A stretch of 64,000 nucleotides of DNA, taken from Paenibacillaceae bacterium (lineage in GTDB: Bacteria; Bacillota; Bacilli; Paenibacillales; NBRC-103111). The notes under the pieces were generated by a model, which was not told the DNA's origin, ran no database searches, and was given only the letters and a program-made list of their open reading frames with translations. Location of the stretch: contig JAQSYI010000024.1 in the NCBI GenBank assembly GCA_029256185.1, forward strand, positions 1 to 64,000. The letters are read 5' to 3'. Of this stretch, positions 32,662 through 41,720 are shown piece by piece. Position numbers and translations under genes: made by a program. The number at the start of each line of letters is the position of its first letter. Positions within the stretch are counted from its first letter, which is position 1.

Positions 32662-34479
32662 TTATGTCATTTGCCCATATTTCAGACGCATGATCACCGT
32701 TGTTCCTTCCCCCTCTCCCCTGCATACCTGCAAACCGTACTTATCGCCATAATACAGCTTCAGCCTCAAATTGATATTCTTGAGTCCGATGCTCTTTCTC
32801 TGGTCATCCATGTCGTAATGAGCGTTTTCCGCCAACTCCCGGTTCAGGGCCTCCATCTGGTCCATGCCCATGCCGACGCCGTTATCGCTGACGGCAAATA
32901 GAACCGTACCGTTCTCCTGCCGGCCGCGGATTTCGAGCTGCAGAACCGCTCCGTTTTTCTCCAGACCGTGGTTGACCGCGTTTTCTACCAGGGGCTGCAA
33001 AGACAGCTTGGGCATGCGGCAGTCATAAAGCTCCGGCTCCACTATGACGGACAGCGCAAGCCTTCCGGCAAAGCGGATTCCGATCACCTTGCAATAATCG
33101 CTGACGCACTTCAGCTCCTCCTCCACGGTTGTGAAGGCTCCGCCCTTGGTGGAATATCTGAAAATATTGGCAATGCTTGTGGAGATCACGGATATTTCCC
33201 TGATGCCCTTCACCATGCCGATGCTGCGGATGCATTCGAAGGTATTGTACAGAAAGTGGGGATTGATCTGATTTTGCAGCATCCGCATTTCCGAATCCTT
33301 GCGCATGTATTCCGATTCATACAGCTTCGCCTGCATATGAAGAATACGGTCCGAAGCGGAGTTGATATGGTCCAGCAGATCATTGGCCCGCTTGCTGATC
33401 ACGCTGAATTCATTGTTTACATCGCTGCTTAAGCGAAGCTTCCGGTCGCCCCTGCCGATGCGCCGCAGCGTAAGGACGATCTGCATCAGGGGGTTGGTAA
33501 TGCCCCAGATCATGTACATGCCCAATACCAGCGTGATGATGATAATTGCGCCTGCGAGCCCCAGCCCCACCAGCAGCAGGCGCCGCGATTCCTCATAAAT
33601 CTCCTTCACCGGCGTAATGTTGACGGATTTCCAGCCCGTGGCGGAATTCATCTGAATGAGAACATAATACTGGACGCCCTTGTATCCCACGTTCCGTATT
33701 TCGCCTTCAGGACCGCTCTTCCCGTACTCCGCGGCAAGCTGGGCAATAAAATCGGAAAAGTCCTGCGCGGCCAAGCCCGATCTTTGAGCCAGAATTATAC
33801 CGTGTGCGTCGGCAAGCAGCACAGTGGAATTTTGGGAAACGGCGGTTTCGTTGACAATATTCGCAAATACATTGGAGTTGCTCCAGATGATGCAAAGCCC
33901 CAACAGCCGGTTGCTTTCATAGATCGAGCTTCTGTCATAGATGGGACTGACATAGGCGAATCCTCTGGGGTTTCCTTGCGCCTGCCGGGAATCCGCCGCT
34001 GGAATAAGTCGGTCCCAGGGAATCTCACCGGAATAATCCGAATTCAATTGACTGAACGTGGCATAGTTAAAAATCCTGCTGTAGGTGGTAATCATCTGGC
34101 TCTGGCTGATGACAGCCATATCCTCAATGACGCCGTTGGATTCCACGATGCCGCCAAAGTAGTTGACGATGATATCGCCCAGAATCGAACGTTCGGTCAA
34201 ATTGTCCGGAACAGCGTTGTTTTGCAGCTTAAGAAGACTCTGCACATTCTGGTCATTGGCAATCTTGCCGGCGGCATTGGCCAATTCCCCGGCAGTCTGG
34301 CTAAGCATGGCATCCGTCCGGGAAATCACCGCGTAGCTGGAGGAGGTATTTTCCTGGCGTTGCATATGGTAAAACGCAAGGCTGTAATAGACCTGACCCG
34401 AGCTGCCCATCACAATGACCATGCAAAAAAAGCCCGCCAGTTGCTTGCGAATGCTTATATTTCTAAGCTTGTACCACAT
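32662..34479 (-). CDS. YesM-type sensor histidine kinase (first of two)
   Basis: 605 aa. One membrane helix near the N-terminus (about 15-35), an extracellular sensing region (about 40-285, Cache-like), a second helix (about 290-312), a HAMP segment, and a His_kinase domain with NQINPHFLYNTFE carrying the phosphorylated His. The ATPase part shows LVENAVNHGLEKNG, VSDNGVGM and GLKNINLRLKLYYG. Such kinases sense extracellular sugars or a binding protein and phosphorylate a YesN-type AraC regulator. The ATG overlaps the stop of the previous kinase (TAATG), so the two are translationally coupled. Confidence 0.9.
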   Translation of the reverse strand: MWYKLRNISIRKQLAGFFCMVIVMGSSGQVYYSLAFYHMQRQENTSSSYAVISRTDAMLSQTAGELANAAGKIANDQNVQSLLKLQNNAVPDNLTERSILGDIIVNYFGGIVESNGVIEDMAVISQSQMITTYSRIFNYATFSQLNSDYSGEIPWDRLIPAADSRQAQGNPRGFAYVSPIYDRSSIYESNRLLGLCIIWSNSNVFANIVNETAVSQNSTVLLADAHGIILAQRSGLAAQDFSDFIAQLAAEYGKSGPEGEIRNVGYKGVQYYVLIQMNSATGWKSVNITPVKEIYEESRRLLLVGLGLAGAIIIITLVLGMYMIWGITNPLMQIVLTLRRIGRGDRKLRLSSDVNNEFSVISKRANDLLDHINSASDRILHMQAKLYESEYMRKDSEMRMLQNQINPHFLYNTFECIRSIGMVKGIREISVISTSIANIFRYSTKGGAFTTVEEELKCVSDYCKVIGIRFAGRLALSVIVEPELYDCRMPKLSLQPLVENAVNHGLEKNGAVLQLEIRGRQENGTVLFAVSDNGVGMGMDQMEALNRELAENAHYDMDDQRKSIGLKNINLRLKLYYGDKYGLQVCRGEGEGTTVIMRLKYGQMT

Positions 34480-36377
34480 TAGCGCCACTTCCCTTTGGAT
34501 GAAAAAACGGCTGCCGGCTGCTGCGGAGAAGTCAGGGAAATCCGCATCCTCACCGTCACCCCTCCATTATCTCCCTGCTCAAGGGCCAGCCCGCAATCGT
34601 CTCCATAATACAGCCGAATCCGCGCATGAATATTGGCCAGGCCAACATGGGATGCCTTCTCCTTCAATTGCGCATTGAGGTCCGTGCTCGCTACCGACAA
34701 GCGGCGATTCACCTCATGGAGCTTATCGGCGCTCATGCCTGCGCCGTTGTCCCGTACGGTGATCACCGCATACCTGCCATCCGCTTCCCCGCCGATTACA
34801 ATGCTGATGCCGCCGCCAGCGCTATCTCCATTCATCCCGTGATAGACCGCATTTTCCACCAAGGGCTGCAGCGACAGCTTCAGCATGCTGCAAGACAGCA
34901 GGCCTGGCTCCACTTCAATGCGGATTTTGACGCGCCCGCTGTAGCGGATAGACATGATTTTGTCGTAATCGGTTATGCATTGCAGCTCATTCCGGACGGA
35001 TGTGAAGATGCTGTCCGCCGTGCCATACCGGAATATTCTGGACATGCTCGAGGTAATCACGGAGATTTCCTTGGCGCCGCGAACCACCGCAATACTGCGG
35101 ATGCATTCCAGAGTATTGTTCAGGAAATGGGGATCAATTTTGCTGCGCAGGGCCAGCAATTCCGTTTCCTTCTGCATAAGCTCGGTTTCATATAATTTCT
35201 TCTGCATATCAAGGGATTCTTCATGCAGTTCATGAACATTCTGCAGCATGCCGTTCATGCTGTCCACAATGAGGCCAAATTCATTGTTCTTAATCCCGTC
35301 CACCTTCAGCATCCGGTCGCTTGCGCCCTGTTCCTTCAAAGCGCCGATAATGGCGGCAAGCGGTCTGACAATGTTGCGCACAGACAGCACCGCCATGGCA
35401 AGGGTCAGCGCAATGGTCACAGTTGCCAGCACAATGCCCTGATGAAGGAATCTCCGGGTATCGGCAAAAATGTCGTTCAACGGCGTAATGCTGATGGAAC
35501 GCCAGCCTGTTTTCTCATTCTCCTTAACCAGGACATAGCTGGTCTGCTCAAGCACTTTCATCTGTTGAAAAACAACCGCGTCCTTTCTTCCGTAAGCCTG
35601 GGCAATTGCCGCTACCGTATCCTTCATCTCGGACAAGGGGCGGACAGAATTGTACGCGATAATTTCGTTGGCGGAGTCGATAACGGCAACAGTCGAGCCT
35701 TCCGTGGCGGAGGTGCTGCGGACCATCCGTTCCAGCACCTCCTGTCTGCACCATACAATAACGGTGCCGGTCCGATTGGTTGCGGCCGTAGAGGCCCTGC
35801 TGTCATAAACGGGAAAGATGTAAGCAAAAGCTCTCTCTCCCCAAATTTTCGAATGGTAGTTAAGAATCGGGGTGAAGAAGGGGGCATGCCTTTCCGCCAA
35901 ATGGTATTCCTTGTCAAGAAGCTGATAGGTCACAAAATTCACTGCATTGTTGGTGCTGGTAATTTCGCCGGTGTTGGTCACAATGGCGATATCGTCAATA
36001 TACCCGTTGGAATCAATACTTCCTTCCAAATAATATAAGATGGATTTTCGCAAGCTGGTGCGAAGGGGGACCGTTTCCTTGTCCGCTTCATTCTGCAGGA
36101 GCAGATAGCGCTGAACGACTTCATTCACTGCAAGGGCCATCCCTGTCCGGGAAACCCGCTCCATCAGGCTGTCCAGCTCCATATCCGTCTGGCGGATCAG
36201 CTTCCGGCCCTCCTCCGTGCCCCTGTCTTTCCGGTAGGTATAAAGACTTGCCGCGTAGTATAGCTGAACCAGGACGGCAACCACGGCAACAGCAATAAAC
36301 AACAGAAGGATATTCCGGCGCAAGGGCTGATTTTGGATGGGAAGCAACCATTTTTTCATCATAGGCAGCCGGCTCAA
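34479..36377 (-). CDS. YesM-type sensor histidine kinase (second)
   Basis: 632 aa from a TTG; an ATG at 36362 would remove five residues and no strong RBS favours either. The layout is the same as the neighbouring kinase: helix about 20-40, large extracellular sensor, helix about 305-325, HAMP, then SKIDPHFLNNTLE with the phosphorylated His and ATP-binding motifs LVENAVYHGMNG, VRDNGAGMS and GLANIHARIRLYYG. Its start overlaps the response regulator stop by four bases. The sensor halves of the two kinases differ, so they probably read different signals while feeding one regulator. Confidence 0.88.
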   Translation of the reverse strand: MSRLPMMKKWLLPIQNQPLRRNILLLFIAVAVVAVLVQLYYAASLYTYRKDRGTEEGRKLIRQTDMELDSLMERVSRTGMALAVNEVVQRYLLLQNEADKETVPLRTSLRKSILYYLEGSIDSNGYIDDIAIVTNTGEITSTNNAVNFVTYQLLDKEYHLAERHAPFFTPILNYHSKIWGERAFAYIFPVYDSRASTAATNRTGTVIVWCRQEVLERMVRSTSATEGSTVAVIDSANEIIAYNSVRPLSEMKDTVAAIAQAYGRKDAVVFQQMKVLEQTSYVLVKENEKTGWRSISITPLNDIFADTRRFLHQGIVLATVTIALTLAMAVLSVRNIVRPLAAIIGALKEQGASDRMLKVDGIKNNEFGLIVDSMNGMLQNVHELHEESLDMQKKLYETELMQKETELLALRSKIDPHFLNNTLECIRSIAVVRGAKEISVITSSMSRIFRYGTADSIFTSVRNELQCITDYDKIMSIRYSGRVKIRIEVEPGLLSCSMLKLSLQPLVENAVYHGMNGDSAGGGISIVIGGEADGRYAVITVRDNGAGMSADKLHEVNRRLSVASTDLNAQLKEKASHVGLANIHARIRLYYGDDCGLALEQGDNGGVTVRMRISLTSPQQPAAVFSSKGKWR

Positions 36378-37834
36378 TCCGCACTTGTGCTTTGAATAAA
36401 GGCGGAGGGCTCTTTGCGGAAGGCGGTGGGGGAAACCCCGAAGGTCTTTTTGAACAGCCTGCTGAAGTAAAAATAATCGGGATACCCCGCATGCTCCGCC
36501 ACCTCCGCAATTGGAAGGGAGGATTGAATCAGCAATTCCCGGGCCTTGTCCATCCGCAGCTTATTAATATACTCGGAATAGGTCATCCCGGTATACTTTT
36601 GAAACAAAAAGCTGGCATAATTTTTATTGATATAAAACATATTGGCCAAATCCTTAAGCTTTATCTGTTGGTTATAATTCTTGTGCAGATAGGCCAGCAT
36701 TTTATTGAAGCCGGGCTTTCCGGAATCATCCGCATCGCTTCCGGTGTCCTGGTTGTTGACGTTGTAGCAATAGGACACTTCGTCAAAGAGGGTTTGGCAG
36801 AAATCATGGATATCGCTGAATTTCCCCTCCATTTGCTGCCAATCCAAGAGGGAGAAATCCGCCGTCTTTATTTGGGAGGAGGATGTCAGTTCCACATGCA
36901 TCAGCAATTGATTCCAAACATAGCACAGATCCTCTGCAGAAAAGCCGCTTTCCTTCCAGAGCGCGGGGATAGTCCCGATCAGCGTCTGAAACCGGACCAG
37001 GTGTCCATTCTCCAGCAGATGAATCGCCCTGGCGAGAAAAGTGTTCATTTTGGCTGTCTGCCGGGGGGAATATTTGAAAACGCATTCATCTTTTATAATA
37101 AACGAAGTGGCCGCAGCAATGGCTGCCTGCTCCGCCAACAGCGGCAATTGGTGAAACTGCTCGGCGGCCATGCTTAGCCCGATTATGTCCGGGCCTGAAT
37201 ACCGCATCAGCGTGGCAGTGGCCTCCTGCTCGCAATTGATAATGACATAACGGCGTCTCGCGGTCAAAAGAGTGGCGTAATCCGCAGCAGGCATATGATC
37301 CAGCACCTCTTTCACATCATGCTCCGCCGCTCCGGAGAACTGGATGACCTGATACAACTTGCGGCCGGAAGGAAGTCCCAAGGCAGCAGCGCTTTTACCC
37401 TCCATACTGTTTCCGTTGCCGATCAAGTCCAGGAGCGCCTGCATTTTTTGTTGCTTTTTGTAATCCAGCTTCTTCTTTAGCCGCTCCAGCAAAGGGTCGG
37501 TGGTATCCTCGTCAATGGGCTTTAAGCAATAATCGAAGGCGCCGTGCTGGATGGCCTGCTGGGCATACTCAAATTCACTGAAGCCGCTGATAATAATCAC
37601 CTCAATGTCCAGCTCCAGACGCCTGAGCTCCTTGATCAGCTCCATTCCGTTCATGCCCGGCATGCAAATATCCGTAAACACCACATCCGGCTTTCCCGTC
37701 TTAATGGCGGCCAACGCCTCTGCCGCGCTTGAATAAGCACCGTCTATCATAAAGCTGTAATTTTCCCAATTAAAGGTTTGTTGAATGCCCATTAGCGTCC
37801 AATACTCATCATCCACCAGTACAGCTTTGTACAT
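36374..37834 (-). CDS. YesN-type response regulator with AraC DNA-binding domain
   Basis: 486 aa. Receiver domain at the N-terminus (YKAVLVDDEYW; VVFTDICMPGMNG with the phosphorylated Asp; IIISGFSEFEYA; DYCLKPI with the conserved Lys). A middle region of unknown structure follows, then a C-terminal AraC domain with two helix-turn-helix units (NYASFLFQKYTGMTYSEYINKLRMDKAREL; IAEVAEHAGYPDYFYFSRLFKKTFGVSPTAFRK). It would activate the adjacent ABC importer operon or the glycan genes when phosphorylated. I chose the start at 37834, where the receiver begins; the site GGGGGGG is only fair. Confidence 0.9.
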   Translation of the reverse strand: MYKAVLVDDEYWTLMGIQQTFNWENYSFMIDGAYSSAAEALAAIKTGKPDVVFTDICMPGMNGMELIKELRRLELDIEVIIISGFSEFEYAQQAIQHGAFDYCLKPIDEDTTDPLLERLKKKLDYKKQQKMQALLDLIGNGNSMEGKSAAALGLPSGRKLYQVIQFSGAAEHDVKEVLDHMPAADYATLLTARRRYVIINCEQEATATLMRYSGPDIIGLSMAAEQFHQLPLLAEQAAIAAATSFIIKDECVFKYSPRQTAKMNTFLARAIHLLENGHLVRFQTLIGTIPALWKESGFSAEDLCYVWNQLLMHVELTSSSQIKTADFSLLDWQQMEGKFSDIHDFCQTLFDEVSYCYNVNNQDTGSDADDSGKPGFNKMLAYLHKNYNQQIKLKDLANMFYINKNYASFLFQKYTGMTYSEYINKLRMDKARELLIQSSLPIAEVAEHAGYPDYFYFSRLFKKTFGVSPTAFRKEPSAFIQSTSAD

Positions 37835-37929
37835 TTCAAGCCCCCCCGGCCATTTTCCGGCATGCAGCTTCATTCGCCGCCGAATGCTGTCTGTCTCCTA
37901 GATTATAATCCTTTTGACAAATGAAATCA

Positions 37930-37960
37930 GCAAAAGAAACCCTGTTCAGGTTTCTTTTGC
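37930..37960 (-). terminator. Hairpin terminator after the ABC importer operon
   Basis: A 12-bp perfect stem, GCAAAAGAAACC with GGTTTCTTTTGC, in the gap between the binding-protein stop and the response regulator. The 3' arm is U-rich, so it can end transcription in either direction. Confidence 0.65.
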
Positions 37961-37985
37961 CGTTTGAACGATGGAGATGTTGAAG

Positions 37986-39659
37986 CTACTTTAACTTTAC
38001 ATTGGCATTCAGCTCGTCAATGGCGGGCTGCACTTCCTTGGCCTTTTGTGCAACCCACTTCTGCCAATCCCCTTCAATGTCCTTGGAAGACATAAGCTCG
38101 GCAATCTTCTCATAAATGGATGCTTCAAGACCTGCCGTTGCTGCAGCATACTTAGCCGATGTGAAATAAGCGAAATCGGCATTGAGCGGAATAGGCTTAG
38201 TGAAGCTGGGGTCGGTAACATACTTATAAGCCTGAAGCGCGCCTGCCCTGGTTTCCTCAGGGTTGGCCGGACTCAGCAATGCAAACCCGTCCCAGGAAGT
38301 GGCCGGACGGCTCCACGGCCATGTGGATGAAGACGGATAAGGAATAACATAATTTCCGTTTTTATCCTTCTTCCACTTGTGTACAACCTTGCCACTGGCA
38401 TCATAATCCCAGTCAACACCTTTAATGCCGTAGGTGCGGAAGTTATAGCCTTCATCAGTAACAAGATAATCGAGAACGGCTTGCCATCTTTCGGCTTTTT
38501 TATCAGAGAGCTTGTAGCTCATTGCGGTCTGGGACCACATATCCGCCGCTTGCCATACATTCAGCTTTCCATCAGGGCCCTTGACAGTCGCCCAGCCCAC
38601 TGCATCCACACCGACAATACCCGGATTGGCGGCTTCCAACGGCTTAATAAAGTCATTGCTCCAGGAGGTTACCCCTACATTGCTGCCGGTGACGGCAAAT
38701 AATCGGTTGGCGGCAAAATTGTTCTTGTAATCCTCCGCCTTCACCATCGGCTGGTCAGCCCAGATGTAGCCTGCATCGTAAAATTCCTTTACCTTCTTAA
38801 CAGCTTCCAGGCTTTCCGGCAGAGTCGGACCCCATACCCATGAGCCGTTGCTTTCCTGCTTGAATGTCAGCAAATACGGCGAATAGGCATAGCCGGTAAT
38901 GTATTTCGGGAATTGCCATAATGAGGGAGCCATAATGCCAATAGTGTTGCCGGCGCCGTTTTTGCCCGGATCTTGCTTGATAACAGCGTCTACAAGCTTC
39001 CACCACTCATCCCAGGTATAAAGGTCCCCTTCCTTATACAATCCGACAGCCTTCGCCCAGTCCTTGCGGTACATATATCCGTGCGCCTGAGCAAAGTCAT
39101 ATTGGGACATGTCCATCATGGACGGCCAAGCATAAAGCTTGCCATTAACCTCATACTTCTTGCCAATGCCCATTTTTTCATAGTTTTTAGTCAAATTAGG
39201 GTATTTGTCTAAATTGTAAGGCTTAAACAGACCCGCATCCACCCAAGCCAAGTATTCACTGTACCTGGAAGCGGCAACGTCAAGGTAAATGATCTCGGGC
39301 GCTGAATCCGAATTCAGCCAAATCCGGGTCTGTTCAACATTATTGCTCCATGTCAGCGGCCACCATTCAAAATCGATGTTGAATTTTTCCTTCAGCCATT
39401 TCAAATTGGCAGACTCCGAGCCATCTTCGTTAAGTCCTGCCTTATCTGCATTTACCGAGCTCATGGTAAAGACGATTTTTTCCTTGTAGGGATTCTCTTC
39501 AACAGGCGTGCTTGTTGTGCCGGCTGCTGCCGATGGAGCAGTCGATGCTTTTGTCTCGGAATCATCCTTGCTGCACGCGCTGAGGACGCTTGCCCCCATT
39601 GAAAGCGCTAACGGAATAAGTAGCAATTTGCGTGCGCTTTTCCTGCTTGAACCTTTCAT
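37986..39659 (-). CDS. Extracellular sugar-binding lipoprotein of an ABC importer
   Basis: 557 aa, type 1 solute-binding protein of the large LipO/LplA kind. A lipoprotein signal peptide ends in the lipobox LSAC (Cys near residue 29), so it is anchored to the outer face of the membrane. A low-complexity Thr/Ala/Ser linker follows, then a two-lobed binding domain rich in Trp and Tyr, as in oligosaccharide binders. It delivers sugars to the two permeases encoded just upstream. No ATPase gene is present; such CUT1 systems commonly share MsmX-type ATPases. The start at 39659 has GGGGGAA upstream; an earlier in-frame start adds 21 residues. Confidence 0.9.
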   Translation of the reverse strand: MKGSSRKSARKLLLIPLALSMGASVLSACSKDDSETKASTAPSAAAGTTSTPVEENPYKEKIVFTMSSVNADKAGLNEDGSESANLKWLKEKFNIDFEWWPLTWSNNVEQTRIWLNSDSAPEIIYLDVAASRYSEYLAWVDAGLFKPYNLDKYPNLTKNYEKMGIGKKYEVNGKLYAWPSMMDMSQYDFAQAHGYMYRKDWAKAVGLYKEGDLYTWDEWWKLVDAVIKQDPGKNGAGNTIGIMAPSLWQFPKYITGYAYSPYLLTFKQESNGSWVWGPTLPESLEAVKKVKEFYDAGYIWADQPMVKAEDYKNNFAANRLFAVTGSNVGVTSWSNDFIKPLEAANPGIVGVDAVGWATVKGPDGKLNVWQAADMWSQTAMSYKLSDKKAERWQAVLDYLVTDEGYNFRTYGIKGVDWDYDASGKVVHKWKKDKNGNYVIPYPSSSTWPWSRPATSWDGFALLSPANPEETRAGALQAYKYVTDPSFTKPIPLNADFAYFTSAKYAAATAGLEASIYEKIAELMSSKDIEGDWQKWVAQKAKEVQPAIDELNANVKLK

Positions 39660-39702
39660 CTGAATATTCCCCCTTAATGAATGATTATACCTTAAAACCC
39701 GC

Positions 39703-40599
39703 TTAACCTTTGATTCCGCCAAGAGTCAGTCCTTTTACGAAATACTTCTGCAGGAACGGGTAAAGTATAGCTACCGGAATGATCGTAACGATAACCGCAG
39801 CCATCTGGATTCCCTGCGCAAACACGGTTGGTCTTGCGCTTTCCGGCATCTGATTGGTAATCGTGGCGGTGGAAGCAATCATATTGCGGATAAGCAGCTG
39901 CACCGGCCATTTATCCACCGACCTCATGTACAGCATGCCGTGATACCATTCGTTCCAGCGGTCAACACTGTAATAAAGCCCGATAGTAGCCAACATGGGC
40001 ATGGACAGAGGCAAAAATACCTTCCACAAAATTGTAAACTCGCCGGCGCCGTCCAGACGTGCCGCTTCCTCCAATTCAATGGGGATGGTATAGAAGTAGC
40101 TGCGCATAATCATCATATTCATGATGCCAATACCCACCGGCAGAATCATGGCAGCATAGCTGTCGATCAGACCCAGATTTTTGACCAAAAGGAACGAGGG
40201 AATCAACCCTCCCTGGAAGAACATGGTGAAGACAACGAGAAAATTGACAATGCTGCGGCCGGGAATAGGCTTGGATAGCACATAGGCCATGGTTACGGTA
40301 AGAAACAGATTATAAGCCACACCAAAAACCAAAATAATGAACGTTGTTTTAAAGCCTGTAATGAGCGTTGACCAACTAAGAATGAACTTGTAGGAGGAAA
40401 AATCAAATGCCGGCGGATACAGCATAAAGGGCTCCCGGACATAAACCGACATGGGCACAATCGAGACCAGTACGCTGTTGTAGAACGGATACAGAACAAT
40501 AATGCCCCATACAACAAGCACGCTAATGATTCCAATTTGGCTGATATCAACCTTACGCCTGGATCGAAGTGGCGGTTGTGCCGCAAGTGTGCTTTTCAT
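39703..40599 (-). CDS. ABC sugar transporter permease (LplC/CUT1 type)
   Basis: 298 aa with six membrane helices. The cytoplasmic EAA loop is visible (IELEEAARLDGAGEFTILWKVFLPLSMP), the surface that contacts the ATPase. The C-terminal end QKYFVKGLTLGGIKG is typical of the LplC group. It pairs with the LplB-type permease encoded ten bases upstream and with the binding protein downstream. RBS AAGGAGG. Confidence 0.92.
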   Translation of the reverse strand: MKSTLAAQPPLRSRRKVDISQIGIISVLVVWGIIVLYPFYNSVLVSIVPMSVYVREPFMLYPPAFDFSSYKFILSWSTLITGFKTTFIILVFGVAYNLFLTVTMAYVLSKPIPGRSIVNFLVVFTMFFQGGLIPSFLLVKNLGLIDSYAAMILPVGIGIMNMMIMRSYFYTIPIELEEAARLDGAGEFTILWKVFLPLSMPMLATIGLYYSVDRWNEWYHGMLYMRSVDKWPVQLLIRNMIASTATITNQMPESARPTVFAQGIQMAAVIVTIIPVAILYPFLQKYFVKGLTLGGIKG

Positions 40600-40609
40600 A
40601 ACGGCCTCC

Positions 40610-41584
40610 TTAAATAATTTTCGATTCGGCGCTCATCTTGCCCACAACGAAATTGGCAATCAGCAGCAATGCGCAGTTGATAACGCCCTTGAAAAGCCCC
40701 AGCGCCGTGCTTAACCCATAGTCGGCAGCCTGCATGAAGCTGATGCGGTAAATGTAGGTGTCGATAATATCCGCGCTCTGGTAGACGGTGGGATTGTACA
40801 TGTTGAACACCTGATCAAAACCGGCGTCCATAGCATGACCAATGGACAGCAGCAGCAAGATGGCAGCCACGTTTTTTAAGGAAGGCAAGGTAATGAACAG
40901 CGCTTTCTGAAAGCGGGTGGCGCCGTCTATGGTTGCGCTCTCATATTGGGACTGGTCGATTCCGGCAATCGCGGCCATGTAAATAATGCAGCTCCAGCCG
41001 GCTTCCTTCCATATCTGGGTGGTTACCAGCAAAACCCGGAAAATGCCTCCATCATTCAGAAATTTTACATTTTCGCCTCCCAGCTGGTCAATCAAGCCGT
41101 TTACGGCTCCACTGCTGGCGAATAGGTTCATCATAATGGCGCTGATGGTGACCCAGGAAAGAAAGTGCGGCAGCGTGTATACAATTTGCAAGGTTCTGCC
41201 TAATTTTCTGCCTACTTCATTAATCAGAATCGCCAGTATAATAGGAACCGGAAAAAAAGTAATTGTCTTCAGCAAAGAAATAATAATTGTATTATTGAAA
41301 GCACCCCAAAACTCTGTGCGGGCGAATAGCTTGTTAAAGTTCGCAAGCCCTACCCAGTCGCTTCCGGTAATACCCTTTCCGATGTTATAGCTTTTGAACG
41401 CCAGCTGTATGCCGTACATCGGAACATAAGCGAAGACGATAAAGAAGGCAACCCCGAAAATCAACATGGGATATAAATAGCGGTAACGCCTTATTTCGCG
41501 GTATAATTCCCTTCTTTTTCGCTCCCTTTCCGCTTTTCTCCCGTCTTTCTCTGAAGCGTTTACAACTCTAGCGGCTAGAGACAT
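40610..41584 (-). CDS. ABC sugar transporter permease (LplB/CUT1 type)
   Basis: 324 aa. A basic N-terminal segment (RKAERERKRRELYREIRRYRYLYPM) precedes six membrane helices. The EAA-like loop reads YESATIDGATRFQKALFITLPSL. It is the first gene of the importer operon. The start at 41584 has GAGGAGG upstream; a GTG three codons earlier would lie on top of that site. A TATAAT box lies 27-32 nt upstream. Confidence 0.92.
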   Translation of the reverse strand: MSLAARVVNASEKDGRKAERERKRRELYREIRRYRYLYPMLIFGVAFFIVFAYVPMYGIQLAFKSYNIGKGITGSDWVGLANFNKLFARTEFWGAFNNTIIISLLKTITFFPVPIILAILINEVGRKLGRTLQIVYTLPHFLSWVTISAIMMNLFASSGAVNGLIDQLGGENVKFLNDGGIFRVLLVTTQIWKEAGWSCIIYMAAIAGIDQSQYESATIDGATRFQKALFITLPSLKNVAAILLLLSIGHAMDAGFDQVFNMYNPTVYQSADIIDTYIYRISFMQAADYGLSTALGLFKGVINCALLLIANFVVGKMSAESKII

Positions 41585-41610
41585 CGTATTCACCTCCTCT
41601 TGTTAATTAA

Positions 41611-41616
41611 ATTATA
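41611..41616 (-). promoter_or_regulatory. Candidate -10 of the importer operon
   Basis: TATAAT on the minus strand, 27 nt before the LplB start. No good -35 is present, as expected of a promoter that needs an activator; the YesN-type regulator encoded nearby is the obvious candidate. Confidence 0.45.
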
Positions 41617-41720
41617 ATGTCCCATGTTGAGAAGAGGTATATCTTCAGATTAGTGTTTTTGGTATTAAAAACAGTATTCTGGCGCATGCCGTTTAAGGTC
41701 TCGATTATCCCACTATGAGA

